A stretch of DNA of 64,000 nucleotides. It comes from Fragum whitleyi (lineage: Eukaryota > Mollusca > Bivalvia > Cardiida > Cardiidae). The stretch spans positions 46,890,854 to 46,954,853 of the forward strand of contig OX411551.1 of assembly GCA_948146395.1 (NCBI GenBank). Direction: 5' to 3'. The notes under the pieces are model-generated. The model did not search any database. It was given only the letters and a program-made list of their open reading frames with translations, and was not told the DNA's origin. Both the position numbers and the translations under genes were made by a program. This document shows positions 19,929 through 33,200 of this stretch, piece by piece (the stretch's first letter is position 1; each line of letters starts with the position of its first letter).

Positions 19929-21801
19929 AATAAAAGCCTTAAACACTTATTGTTGCTCATACTTATAAAAGAAACATTATCAATACGATAATAGTGGAAT
20001 AAAATCTTAACTTACCATGATCATTTGTTTTTCCTCTCAATCATTTATTTATCTTTTCGTCGTTAAATATTGTCTTTAAATAAAAGGAGCCTAATTATAA
20101 ATCGATAACGATGATTGCAGGTGGCATTGTCTTCAATTAGTAAACCCCTCGCTCTACGCGGTCTCTTTTTATCTAGGGAAACTACACCCTTTGATGTAGC
20201 GATAGGCCTTTTAGAAATATCTTACATTCAGTTTTGATGCACTCTTTTCCAATTCATTTTTTAAGTGTTTATTTATTTCTATTGATTTTTTTTCTTCATT
20301 TCCTTTCTTTAACACAAAAAGTCATGAGACAGTAAGAAATTGACAAAATTAGGAGAGAAAAAAAAAACATCAGGAAAACAATGGCATATTAAGTATATTA
20401 TTTCTTGTGAGAATAATGCTTTTTCAAGTGAACTTTTTCGTATCTTAACCGAATTAGATTTTAACGTTAAGATGAATCTCGAGATTTTATTAGTGAAAAT
20501 ACACAAATTACAAAATCGAAACACGGAATTAAAACCCCTTTTTTTTTTTCTTTATTAGAGCTTGTTTTGATTGCAAATATATAATTGCTTTGTTCATTAC
20601 ATTTTTACACTATTGTATATTATCGTTACGTTGCACTTTTAATATCTAAAAAAATATGGGGACAGGTACACGTTTCATTGCAACGGGTTTCTGAATATTG
20701 GAGAAATAGATAAACATTTACTGAAAATATATATAGATCTACATACGCTCTGAAAAGAAACAACTTGGAACTGATTATGTACAAAAATTCTAATCCGTCA
20801 CCATTCGATCCCGTGTACGCGTACAACACTCACACGCATCGTTTTCTTCTTTAATTTCTAAATACATCATTTTCTTCTCAAAATAACATAAGAATAAAAC
20901 TTGTAAACTTCTATTCGAATAATAATAATACCTATTCAAAAAAATAAAACTAATAATAATAAATAAGTAACTAAATAAAAAAATGATATGTTTTCAGCAT
21001 GAATTTGACGGGATTTAATGTTTAAGCATATATTAAATCACGGATCCTAAATATAAATTATTAAGGTTCCCTGATTAAGTTCCAATTTCTATAATCTTGA
21101 TAATTGTAGATATTACAGACTTTTCACATGTATGTATAACTCATTTGATTAACAAGTTTACTTCAAAGGCAAAATTTTGAAGTAAAAAATAAATAACTTT
21201 TTTTCTCGGACCTATCTATTAGCATTTTTGCCAATGACCTCGTGACAAAATTTTAGTTGGTGTTATACAAGTCTATTGGATGCTTCTGTCGGCAGTTTCA
21301 AACGATATAAACAGGATGTTGTGTAACATCTACCCCTTAGCCTATAACTCGTTTAAAATTGATTAAATACATCTCCCGACTTAAGAGCTTACGCTACCAT
21401 GAAAAATGGGGATAAATGATATTCATTTAAAATTTTATATCATCACCCGATTAAGAAATCCTTATAAAGCGAAATCACAACGACTAAGGCGTTTTTTGTT
21501 TGTTTTTTTTTTTAATAATAATAAAAAGGCATAATAGTAAATACTTATTCCCTTTATAAACTATTCAACATTTCATTGGTGAATCGGTTTGATCGAATCT
21601 GATCCTATCCATAAAAACAATAATGAACAAGCTTAATATAACAACTACAGTCCAAAAAGATGTAGTTATGACATATTGCTCGCCGACTCACCAGATGAAA
21701 CGTTATATTATAATTGTATTACCTAAGATGAAACGCCAAAAAAATCTAATGCAAACACTTTCTTTCCACTGGGATCATGTTAAAGGACGCGTCATATATT
21801 T
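19929..21801. other. AT-rich intergenic DNA, nothing recognised
   Basis: Intergenic sequence between divergent genes A and B. Only short chance frames and homopolymers; no RNA gene or protein motif seen. Confidence 0.45.
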
Positions 21802-23902
21802 GGGTTGTTCCCACTTCGTCTAATCCCATTTGGTCTCAAAGTCAAATTCCCATTTCGTCTAAAACCAATATTTTGATAAATTCCCATTTGGTCTAAAAGT
21901 TAGTTTACTCATTTGTATAAAAAAAATTATTTCTTTAATTATCAAATATGAAAAAAAAGAAGAAAAGAAATGTCGCAGTATCTTCTGAACCTATAGATGC
22001 AAAAAGCGGGCTTGAACCGTCGGTATTCAAACCCAGCATCATGTAGGGGGTCATTTGAACCTCATGTGAAAGTGTTTGTAAAGATAATTTCGTTTAAAAC
22101 TCTGTAAAATTCCAACTGTATCAATTTAAATAGTGATCTTTCCAAAAGAATTAAAGGATAGTCAATATGAACATTATTTCTTCTATTCGAAAGGGAGCCG
22201 CGGCAATAGCGCAGTTGGTAGCGCGCCGGACTTTTAATCCAAAGGTCTATATTCGCAAGGGTTCTATCCCCGGCCGCGGCACTTATCCTCTCCGACATTT
22301 GTCTTCCACCAATGGGTAGATAATCGTAAACCTATGTGGAATAGCAACTGGAGGCTAGGAAAGGGATGTGGTGGTAGTACTGGTGTGAGAAATACCAGGA
22401 ATCCATCGTTAGGTGCTCCAGTCGTCGCGATATAACTGAGAGATTGTTGAAAGCGACGTAAAACCCCAATTCAAATCAAATCAAATTCTATTGAAAGGGA
22501 TGTCTTTGTATACTTTGTGTAGGTTTTCACAGGGCTAGGGTAATCGTGAAACAGAACTGATTTTAAAAAAAAAAGCAAAAGGCGCTCGATTGCGTTATAA
22601 AAAGGTTTTTTTTCCTGAAAAAAGTTTAGCACATCCATTTAAGATGCAGAAACGTTTTCAAATTTTACCCCTCGTCGCATTTGAGTTTACTAGCAAAGCT
22701 GGGTAATACTTCTTGACCGATCGCAAACAATTACCAATCTTTGAGGCCAGGGCTGCTATTTAGTTAAGGGGTGAATTAAATTTTTGTCATGCAATTTGCT
22801 CGATATGTTTCAATGTCGCATGTTTTGGAATCGTAGAGGTCCAATATTATTTCGTCTGAACTATTTTTTGTCTAAAGTATTTAAAAATCCTTTACAAGTT
22901 CAAAAAAGAAAAGGTACATTATTCCCTTTTTTGATGTATTATTTTTCCGTAATTTAGGGTAATTTTTTGTTCAAAATAGCATTATACATTTTCGACCTAT
23001 TTAAGCCACTAATGAAAAATGACACAAGAATTAAATGCATAAATTAGCTATCTTTTAAATAAAGATCTTTCTTTCGCTTTTTATCGACTTAATGTCCTCT
23101 ATAGACAAAAACAAACTCATATAGACGAATTGAAAAATGCTGATCTAATTTAGAATTCATAGAATAGAATATTGCTAATCCTAAGGTTCATTCGAAAATC
23201 ATTTTATTAAATGGCTCTATGCATATATCATTTGTTTTAAATGATATATTTCATTAAATAAAAGGTTTTTAATTATCAATTGCTAACAGTGGAGTTAACC
23301 CCTTTCTTGTTATAATTATTTGCTAAAATTAGTTTATAAGAAAATTAAGCGTAAAATTATGCGAAACATAATATTTTCAAAGGGAAAAAATAACAATTTA
23401 GACTAGCAGCAAGTATAAAGAAGTAATTTGGCATTGAAGCGAATATCAAATCACCCGATGATATATGGCTTGTTTTTACATAGCCCTTCACTATTTTTTA
23501 TATTGAAAATTAACAATGAGACTTAAGAAACTTACATGAAGGGAGGCGCTCATTTCAAAATCATATCTAAGATATCTGGATCGACCTCAAATCATGTATG
23601 GCAGTTTTGGTATAAAAGCTTTGTTTTCAGACCGGATATAGACACAGAAAATGATACAAGAATAAAACGCATATGCATTAATAAATTAAAACTGACAAAG
23701 GGCGAAATCGTAAGACGGACGAAAACATATTCCGTTATATTTAAAATCGAAGAAATTAGAAATCTATTACAGAACAAAACAGACAAAAAAAATCCTTTTT
23801 TTTAATACTTGGACGAAATGAAATATTGTCATAATATGTTTTTTAGACCAATTGAGAAAATTTTTTAAGATCAATTGAGTTAAGACAAATTGAGAACACC
23901 CC
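21802..23902. mobile_element. 2.1 kb inverted-repeat element with GTCTAA motif arrays
   Basis: The left end GGGTTGTTCCCACTTCGTC (21802) mirrors the right end, which reads GGGGTGTTCTCAATTTGTC on the minus strand (from 23902). Each end holds about four copies of a motif approximating CCCATTTSGTCTAA, pointing inward. The interior has no recognisable transposase, an unrecognised 89-codon frame (23536-23805) and a SINE insertion (22195-22486). It is probably a non-autonomous or decayed DNA element; no clear target duplication. Confidence 0.55.
22195..22486 (+). mobile_element. tRNA-derived SINE, full length
   Basis: The head 'gccgcggcaatagcgcagttggtagcgcg' has a good A box and 'gggttctatccc' a B box; the anticodon loop reads CTTTTAA (Lys-like TTT). 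Body: 'ctccgacatttgtcttccaccaatgggtagataatcg..ctggaggctaggaaaggatgtggtgg..ataccaggaatcc..gatataactga' and an ATCAAA-rich tail. It is the best preserved copy here and lies inside the 2.1 kb element. Confidence 0.85.
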
Positions 23903-23994
23903 TTCCTTACTTAGTACCCACTAGCCTAGTTCATGCTGTGCTTGCCGGCATCGGTGGTGGATGATGGGTCAAAGGGTTGAATTTTCACAGAATC

Positions 23995-24158
23995 GTTCCA
24001 TTGCGCATGCGTATATAATACTTGTATCACTTCGTTAGCCAATCATTTACACCGGTTAACCTCATTGGTCAACTAGATAATATATCGGCGCCATTAAACT
24101 AGGATCGCGTCACCGAAGTTATCGCAGTGCTTTTGAAACAACAGATTCGTACATTACT
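23995..24158 (+). promoter_or_regulatory. Gene B promoter
   Basis: Upstream of the gene B ATG: an NRF-1-like palindrome TTGCGCATGCGTA (24001-24013), CCAATCA (24039-24045), an inverted CCAAT (ATTGG, 24064-24068) and a YY1-like GCGCCATTAAA around 24089-24097. No strong TATA box in the right place. This combination is typical of broadly expressed animal genes; the binding is inferred from motifs only. Confidence 0.5.
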
Positions 24159-24275
24159 ATGGCTTGGTGTTTTTCAATTCACGATGGAGTATTTGCTGTT
24201 ATCGACTTGGTTGACAACTCCATGAAGCAGAATGTCCAAGAGGTGTGTGAGGCAACCAGTATCTTCACGATCAAG
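24159..24275 (+). CDS. Gene B exon 1 (start codon)
   Basis: ATG in context ACTATGG opens 39 codons, MAWCFSIHDGVFAVIDLVDN onward, to FTIK before donor GTAGGC. It ends in phase 0 and is followed by a 16.6 kb intron. The next exon continues IKFADGDHTF in phase. Confidence 0.8.
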
Positions 24276-27200
24276 GTAGGCAATTGATCTTTACATTTTT
24301 TCATCCCTGTTCAGTTTAGAACCTTTCGTGAAGCGGTTTTTAAAATTTCCCGCTTAGGATACACTGGCGTGTAAAGCGGGGAATCATTTTATACATTTCG
24401 TTCTTTCATCCACAACAAACTATTTCGACGTTTAAAAAAAGAATGGGTGTAGATCTAATCCGTATGAATTGGGCCCTTTTCTGGCTCGATGAAAACTATG
24501 ACAGCCTTTACCTCAGTGTATCAGTGTAATAGATCTATTACCAAATATTCAAGGGCGTAGCTCCCATTACGCAATTTACGCAAGTGCGTAAAAGAAATAA
24601 TCCTCCGTTGAAAAATATCGTTGATGATTGATCATAACATCGAAACTACAGCTTATTCAAGCTGTAGTTACGATGTTTAATTATTCACCAACGCTCAAAG
24701 CTTAAAAACTGGACTGCACGGAGGGCATTTATCTTTTGTCACAAGTCTCATATCGCCTTATATATTCTTTACTTGTCGCCTTCTGGGTGCGTATAAATTT
24801 CAAAGTCCTAGATACGCCTTTGATATTAACCACAAAAAGTCATTTTTATTTGGAAAACTAAATCTATTGACAATGCTGATTTGAAAGTGAGAAACATATG
24901 GTGAAGACTAACATCAGACTGCACAATATGTGCAGGCTGATGTTTGTCTAAGCTCCTGCCTAAGCAGGAACATTCCTGGTTCAGCATGACAAGGGTTAAT
25001 AATATCGCCGTTGTATAAATTGATAGAAGGTGAACATCAAAATATTTACTTGATTTTCTATTGCAGAGATATATTATTTAATGTAAAATAAACAAAAGAT
25101 AGTCATTCTTGGCAAATTTATTTCAAATTTGTACTCTTAAACGCACTGCAAGTCTAATTCTGACTAGAGTTTCTCACTGGATTCGTACATCTGATTGAGG
25201 GAGCTTATTTAGGGTTTCAAAGTATTTGTGTCATTCTTTTTTCTCTTCACTATCTTTGACATAAAGTAAGTCAACATGATAATTTTCAAGAGTTAAATTT
25301 GCACAAGTAGCAAAAACAGACATTATTTTCTAAGGTGCTATGATGAAGTTTGTTTGCCATTTTGGAAAGTCGGTAATTTCTTTAAATCCTTTGCTTATAC
25401 TGGAAAAGTTAACAATTCTTAGATTTTTTTCTTCATTTTCACACGAAGTGATGGGTGCATGGAATAACCAAATTATTAAATGATTGCCATATTAAACCAA
25501 ACTATTACCAAATTATCTCTATTGTCATGATTATTAAAGTTGTTTTAATTAAAATTATATGATAATGATTATTATTTAGCTGCAAAATTTACAATAAAAT
25601 AAAACTTTTGTCTACTTTCAATATTCAAATGTCTTTAGGTCTATCTTATTAAACGTAAGGACAATTACCAAATTATTGTGAAAATCAAGCTATAACAAGA
25701 TCCATTATGAGAAAACACTCTGCACTAGCTAAGTAAGACAATTACTATATATTATTGTGAAATCAACATATAGTCAATATATTTGAAGATTTCTTAATAA
25801 TTTGGTAATTTTGATTATTCATTAAGAGAAACCATGAACTGCATTATCTAAGTGAGACAATTACCAAATTATTGTGAAAATCAAGCCATTATCTGATTTC
25901 TCAAAAATTTGGTATATACCTAAATACCATTTATGTTGTCAACATACTATAACAATCTACAAAAAAATAACAATTGATAAACTTTGCATGCTAAATTCAA
26001 ATAGATATAAAATAAAACTTTGTTAACCCAATCATTATCATGAATTTAGGATTAATTTCGTAATAGTTTGGTTTATTTGGTAATCGTTGAATAATTTGGT
26101 AATTCCATGGACTGCAAAGTAAACTTTACATAGTTTGATTTAACAAAAATCCTCATAGTAATAGAAATTTGATATCCACGAAGCCAATGAGAAGTCACGA
26201 ATTGGTGAGAAAAGGGGATAATGATTTTTTGTTGTTAATAATGGTAATATTTCACCATCCCCACTGGGTTGGCTACCTGTGAGTGTATGTATGCAATTTC
26301 TGGGCCTATAAAACTTTTCTTCAGCTCAACTGTTAATTTTCTCAAATTTTGAATTGAAATAAATGTACACTCTATGAAAATAAAAGCTAATATTAATAAG
26401 TTATCTTGAGATTAAATTGAGTATTTAAACAGAATTACGGCTTAAATCTCAAAATGAAATTTGAGAAAATTTTGAATAGGGAATAACAAAAGTTTTAAAA
26501 CCTTGGGCCCTGAGAATGTGTTCCATAGTCTAGATTTAGGAATTTAAGATTTCTTAAGATTTTGAATTGGGTTATTTCACGTGGAGTTGTAGAAATAATT
26601 GCCTGAAATATCCTGATTAGAAATGTGCTGATGATCAAGGCCTTGCGCATAATTCTAACTTATAAAAAAAAAAATAATAAATTTATTGTCAGTGGTGCAA
26701 AAATACGGTCTGAAAAATTTTATTAGAGCTACTCCACAGTGAGATTTTCAAAGGATTGTGGTTTAACTAGCATCCATGCATGACAGGATGAGAATGATTG
26801 CATGACTTATGTCCATCTTCAAAATATTGGTCATTTTCTGAAAACAAGTGTGTGCAAATTCGGGCATTTTTCCAGAAGCGCTAAAGGTAAAAATATAACA
26901 GAGAATTTAAACTTATTATGGTTATACTTGAGGTGTGCTGTATAAAATAAAACATCTATCTATTTCCTAAACTTTTTTTCAAATTACACCAAAAACGTAT
27001 AATAAAACACTTGTACAGAATTTTTCATTAAGTAACATGCGAAAAAAATCCCCTTTCTCATATTGTTAAGAAGATATTTCTAAAATCAATTTACCTTCTT
27101 CTTATATCAATATTCAAATGATTAAATCCAAGTTAAAATTCAGACTGAATTGTTAAAACAAGAGAACCCCATAAAATCTCATGTGTAACTTATTTTAAAA

Positions 27201-30200
27201 GCTATACATAACTGTGCAAGAATCCGGGGACTTCAAAGGGTGTGGACACCCGGTGACCCAGCTAGCTCCAGACGTGTTATGTTTTCACTTCAACACGCTT
27301 TCAACTCCAGTACCAGGTGCATTTCTACATAACACAATGTTGGGATTAAATACGTGATTATTTATTTCATTTGTGAAAAGGAAATGATTGATAGGATCAA
27401 TTTGTCCATCAGTAGCGGAATATTAAACTTTGAAATCGACTTGAACTTTCTTTCTTGTATGTAACATTTATCTTGGCTTCTGCGACCACTATTATTGGAT
27501 TTTTGAAAGCTGCAATTGATGGTCAAAAGAGACCATATTTCGATCGATTACTTTAAATGATAGAAAAACAATTCATTAGTTAACATTTTAATCTTTCTTT
27601 TCTAATTCACAGCGCTAATAGATAATTCGAAAAGCGTATTGGGAGCCCACATTTATTAATCAATATTTAAGAATAAGTAGGCAGATTGCTCGTATTAGGT
27701 ACCATAGTCATCCTAATATATTTTAAGGAATTGAGGAAAATGAGTCTGAAATAAAAGCGACCATGATGTTTTGCAACGCGCCGAGGTGCGTCTTATAGGA
27801 GAATATGGTAATAGAAACTATACCAGAGCGGCTGAATATACCAATGTGAGGTCAGCATTAGCTAGTGAAAATGATCTATGTAGATCTAATGATTAACTAT
27901 TAGAGTTTTATTATTTACTGCAACTGTGAACTTGGAGTGTGAACTGTGAACAAAAAAGGGTCGTCTCAAAAGGAACTTGTGCATAATCGGGTATTTCATT
28001 TAAGGCGCCCACATATCATAAGCATACTTTTTGTTACAATGAGTTGTACAGCATTTTTCATCACTTCTGGTCACTTAAATCAATAAGTAAAATAGTTGCT
28101 GAGAATATCTGTTAAATTTCTATCCAAACTGTGACTGTTATACATATTCTACCAGAGACAATAATGAAAATGTTATATGAGAAAAATTAAGAACTAAGGC
28201 TTAGATTTTTTTAAAAAATGAAGTTAAAGAATCAAACCTTTTTTACTCCGTTGGTCTGCTAAGGCAACACCACACAATAGCCCATTTGCAATGCAGTTTC
28301 TTGTGTTTTTCTGAAGATAACCAAGAAGTGTGTTAACGAGGATTCCTCCTAAAAATAGTAATAAGGTATTGTGTTTCACCTAACTGTATTTTTATTACTT
28401 TTCACTTTTTTTTATAGGACGAACGTTCTGTTATTCCAACAAGGTCTCAGTGATTTCTTCTGTCATCGCGTAGGAACTTAAACGGAGTAAATCAGTTTTC
28501 AAAATAATTTTAATGCAGTAAAACTGGATCTCTTCAAGAAAGTTGAATTCTGATTCTTGATCTTGAATAACATCTATAAAGAAAAGAGTGACTTTATAAA
28601 TTAGAAATATTCACAGACGTACATGTAATTTGGACCTTAATCATTAAATATTAGATTTCTCCACCTTTATTTGTTTGTAAAGGTATACTAGGCTATACAA
28701 AAATGCCTTGTTATAGAGAATGAATTTATTTACAAGAGAAGATTAACACGACTGCTTTCAAAATTAAGCTGTTTCGTTTATACATATATAAAAGAAAGGT
28801 GAATCTACTCTTTAATTTTAATGACGTAAGGTTAGAAATTGATGTATATATATTTTTTTTTTGAAGTGTTGTTGAACTTTAACGCTTTGAAAAGTTGAAG
28901 TTGTTTGAAATAAATATATGTATATTTCGACATAACCACATAGACTTACAAAATAATTGCTGTGTAATTGCTTTGTATCTATTGTAAAGAAGGAATTTTT
29001 CGGCGAATCGATAAGGAATGCAACCCTATCTGTTTCCAGTATTTTAATTCAAGAGGACTGTTGTAAGCACTTTCGATATATCTGGAATCTAACTTTATTT
29101 GGTCGAATCTTAGGAAAAGATGCATGAATTAAACATTTGTAATGTTCCATTTTTTATTAGATCAGTTAACCTCTAAATAATTCAATGTTGAATGGAACAG
29201 GAAGGCTTTGATAACTGCAAATAAGTTGGAAACTCATCGATTCGAAAATAGGAGGGAAAACTATTAGAAAAATGTAGATAAAAGCACAGCAGGCAATGAT
29301 TACTGCTTAAGAGCCCGTCCTCCGTTTAGAAACAAGCCGCCGTCAAAGCGCAGTTGGTAGCGCGTCAGACTGTCGATCTGAAGTCCCAGGTTCGAACCCA
29401 GATGGCGGCACTGATTCTTTCCGACTATTTGTCTCTCACCAATCGGTTGATAATGGTAGACATATATGTGAGATAGCAGCTGGAGGCTAGAAAAGGATGT
29501 GGTGGTTGTACTGGTAAGAGAAATACCAGGAATAATGTTGTCTGCCTAGCTCAAATACGTATTTCGTCTAGATGATGTTGTTTATAAACTTAAATTATCT
29601 TTATTAGCATGTGACTTAGAGAGTAAACCTCAATATTTGTTTCGCTTAGCCTAACTCGATGAAAGCATTTCGAGATTACCCCTTTAGTTTGTTCACACTT
29701 CACTGTTCACAGTCGTTGTCGAGTGAAATGATAAAACTCTATTACCAGTATATACTAAACAGCAACTTAAGGTCTATCTTTATACTTATTGAGGCTGCAT
29801 GATCATATTGCATGTGCGAAGGCCAATTCCTAGCATTGCACAATGAAAATGATTGGAAAATTTAATGTGCAAGCAAATTTAAAAGGAAAAAAAGACAAAA
29901 ATTGAAGAATTGTGAAGTTTTAAAAGCATCATGATAGGATATATTCCAGAGCTGAATCTAGGACGCAGGTTTGTGGGATTTACGCTTAAAAATTGTTTAT
30001 GTCGAAAAATCAAAAGGCAGTGTGGTACAGATGATACCCATGTTCAAAGGTTGGCACATTATTAATTCAGCTGTGCGTTAATCACGAATACATTTAAGGA
30101 CCACTGAGAAAAACTAATATTTATATTGCGTTGTGTAAAGCTGTTTATAAATATAGTTCAGCAATTTCTAGTGAGTGATCAAAGATCAATTCTACATTGA

Positions 30201-33200
30201 AAATGATAGGAAATGACAGTTTCTTGAACCTCAATCTATCTTGCAGTTCAAGACCCTGCAGGGATCATTTATTGGCGAGATCTGTGCAAATTATCTCATT
30301 TTTCTGCCAGAAATCTCATTCAAATTGGCTAAATGAGATAAAAAAAACTATCAGCAAAAGTTCCGACTGAATGAGATTTTTTGCACATGAAATTCTGAGA
30401 CAGAACTATCCCTGCCCTGTAATAATCAACACTATAAATAGAATCCCCTGTCAGCTTCTTCGATAAAAGTTAAGGTTAAAGGAAGATAGCCTACAGTTAA
30501 TGTGTGTGATAATTTTAAGGTAAAAGAGTTGTAAGTGATACCAATGCGCCTTATGGATACAGCTTTATGTAATCAGATATCGCATTTCCTTTCAAAACAC
30601 AAGACAGACGAGAAAGCTTTTGAAAGTCATATTTTAAATCAGATTTTTAAATTAGGCTTTAAGAAAGAATATTGTTGGATAATGAATGGAGATACAGAGA
30701 ATCAGGTTTGAAACTAGATTATGTCTGAATGGATTGGAGTTGCGAAATTGGAATGCTACAAAGCTTTGATTGACTATTTCTGCAACTACAACAATCTAGG
30801 GGATAATTATCATCAATTACATATGAAGGCAACTTCACTGAAGCTGTTCTAACAATATTTTGGTCGTATATATTCAGTAGGGTGAAGCGATGGTGAAAGA
30901 TATCTGTTCATATTTCATGCAAAAATAAAATCAGATGTCCATATAATTATTTGAGGGGAGGGTTCTGACCGGATTGAAAGCTATATGTTTAAGTAGCAAA
31001 TGAATTAAAATTACTTACCTCAGTAAGATTTATAAAGAAAATTGGAGTACATAAAGGAAGTAGGATTTTTCTGTTCATATCTTTTGTTTTAACTGCTTTC
31101 TAGGAGTAGATTGAAAAATTATTTCATTTACAATACCCACATTGCTGTATTAATCTTGTTAATGTGACTTTATTCTCCTAGACTTAAATGTTGCTATGTG
31201 AGTAGGTTCTTGTCAAGGTCTATCCTGTACGAAAAATTCCACCCGTAAAAGAGGCGTAAAATAGACGTAATTATCAAGCGGATTCCTTCTCATTTTACGC
31301 TAGGAAGCTGGTTGAAACTTTATATAGCAATGAGGCGGAAACCAAGCGTAAAATAGACGGAATTTTAGGCGAATTATGTTAATTAAGCGGAATTTTTTTA
31401 CAGGCGTAATCACTTGCTAGCGGAAAAACCAGGCGGAATTATTAAGCGGACTCCGTCTAGCTTTCCGCTAGTAATAGCAATGAGGCGGAAACCAAGCGTA
31501 AAATAGACGTAATTTGAGGCGAATTATGCTAATTAAGCGGAATATTTCTACAGACGTAAATGCTTGTAGTTGAAAAACCAGGCGGAATTGACTAGCGGAT
31601 TACGTCTCATTTTCCGCTAGTGAGCTGGTAAGGAACCAGGGGGAAACTAAGCTTAAACAAGACAGAATTTTATTTAAAAGTGAATGTATGATTGGTCGGA
31701 TTCTACAATGATATCTCAATTCTTAACTATAGATCTGTCACAAAACAGACATAGATTCCCCACCATTGCTTTGTTCAATTTCTGCAGAAATTTACTGGAC
31801 AAAGTTCAATTGTGACCTTGACCTTTAATGTTTGTTAACAGAAAAGATATGGCACAGCCCTGGCAACAAAATTGTCATATGGCTAATGGCAACAAAGTCC
31901 ATTATTCTAAGAAACTTTGTTCTTATGTTAGAGGTCGGTAACAAAAAAGGTCTTAGAAAGTATGTCGGACAAGCAGGGTGAAACCAATATTCCCCTCTCT
32001 ACTTTGTAGATGGGAGCAATAATAAAGAAATAATCTTTACATGGACAAATTAGTAAACAAAACAAAATCTTGGCACACTATTGAGACAACAGACAAAGCA
32101 TGATCCCATAACCTCACCTTTAGCATTTAGTGTTCCGGTGAGACACAAAACTCAACTTAATTGATATTATATATTTTCAAGGAATAAAAAATAGGTTATC
32201 CTTTTGAGGACAAACTGAATTTCATATTCAGGGTTTCAACAAGATGTTTTTGTAAAACACTTCTGCCCTTGAAATGGCTTATTTTTTTTTAATAAGTTTG
32301 ACCTTGAAGAATCCCTTGACCTTGATTGGTGACATTGATTAACTGCTTTGTTCATGCAAAATATAAGCATTGTCAATCCAAAAGTGTTGAAGTTATAGAA
32401 AAATATTTGGTTTTCAGGTTAAGTTTTAGCAGACAGACAGACTTGGTAAAACAATATGCCCCCTATCTTACTGATGTAGGGGCATAAAAATGTCTTTTAA
32501 CTCAAGTCCCTTGTTTTCAAGCCCCTGAGTAATAAAAACATTGTGTGAACATAGCAATTTCTCTTTTTCCCTACATACTAGGTACATGCATTAATATTTC
32601 AGAGTACAATCACTTTGAATTCTAGCTTCTTTGGAATTTACCTAAATGAACAATTACTGTATTCATTCCAAAATTAGGGTTCAACACTTTTTTGCCTTCA
32701 GCATGCAAGACCTGAATGTCCTAAATCTTTCTGTGTCTCCCTGATAATAACAAGTCCTTGATGGAGACTTATATCATTCTATTAATAATTCTTCTATTAT
32801 AAGGAAAATAGTGATTGAATAGAAGAAAATGCATATAATAAGCAATAACTTCTTTTCTCACAATGTTTTCCTCAGTGGAATGAAACTCTATGTGTGAAAA
32901 AGAACAGATAAAATTACATGATTTGGTAATCAAGAGCACAGCAAGCCAGTACCGGCAATCTGCTGCAGGTGCTAGATAATGAAAATATCTAAGAAAAAGG
33001 GGCATAACTCTTACAAATAGATGCTATAGTTATACCCCTTGTTAGTCTTGGTAGCTATTGTGATAGTGAACACATGCCAAATTCCAAGTTCATATCTTCA
33101 TTAACAACAGATATGACCAAGGTTTATGTTTGTCAGTTGCGAACACATATGCCAATACAAATGCAAACAACACCAATGTGCTGACAATACCTTGATCTTT

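Larger units (their letters stand above)
27895..29752. repeat. Possible 1.9 kb inverted-repeat element
   Basis: 'ctattagagttttattattt..ctgtgaac..gtgtgaac' at 27895-27962 mirrors 29683-29752 ('gtttgttcacacttcactgttcacag..taaaactctatta') over about 65 imperfect bases. The interior holds the two exon-like minus-strand segments at 28.2-28.6 kb and a SINE. Confidence 0.4.

Noticed and set aside
23536..23805. 89-codon plus-strand frame inside the 2.1 kb element as a transposase
   Set aside because: No transposase motif seen; kept only as a note in the element description.
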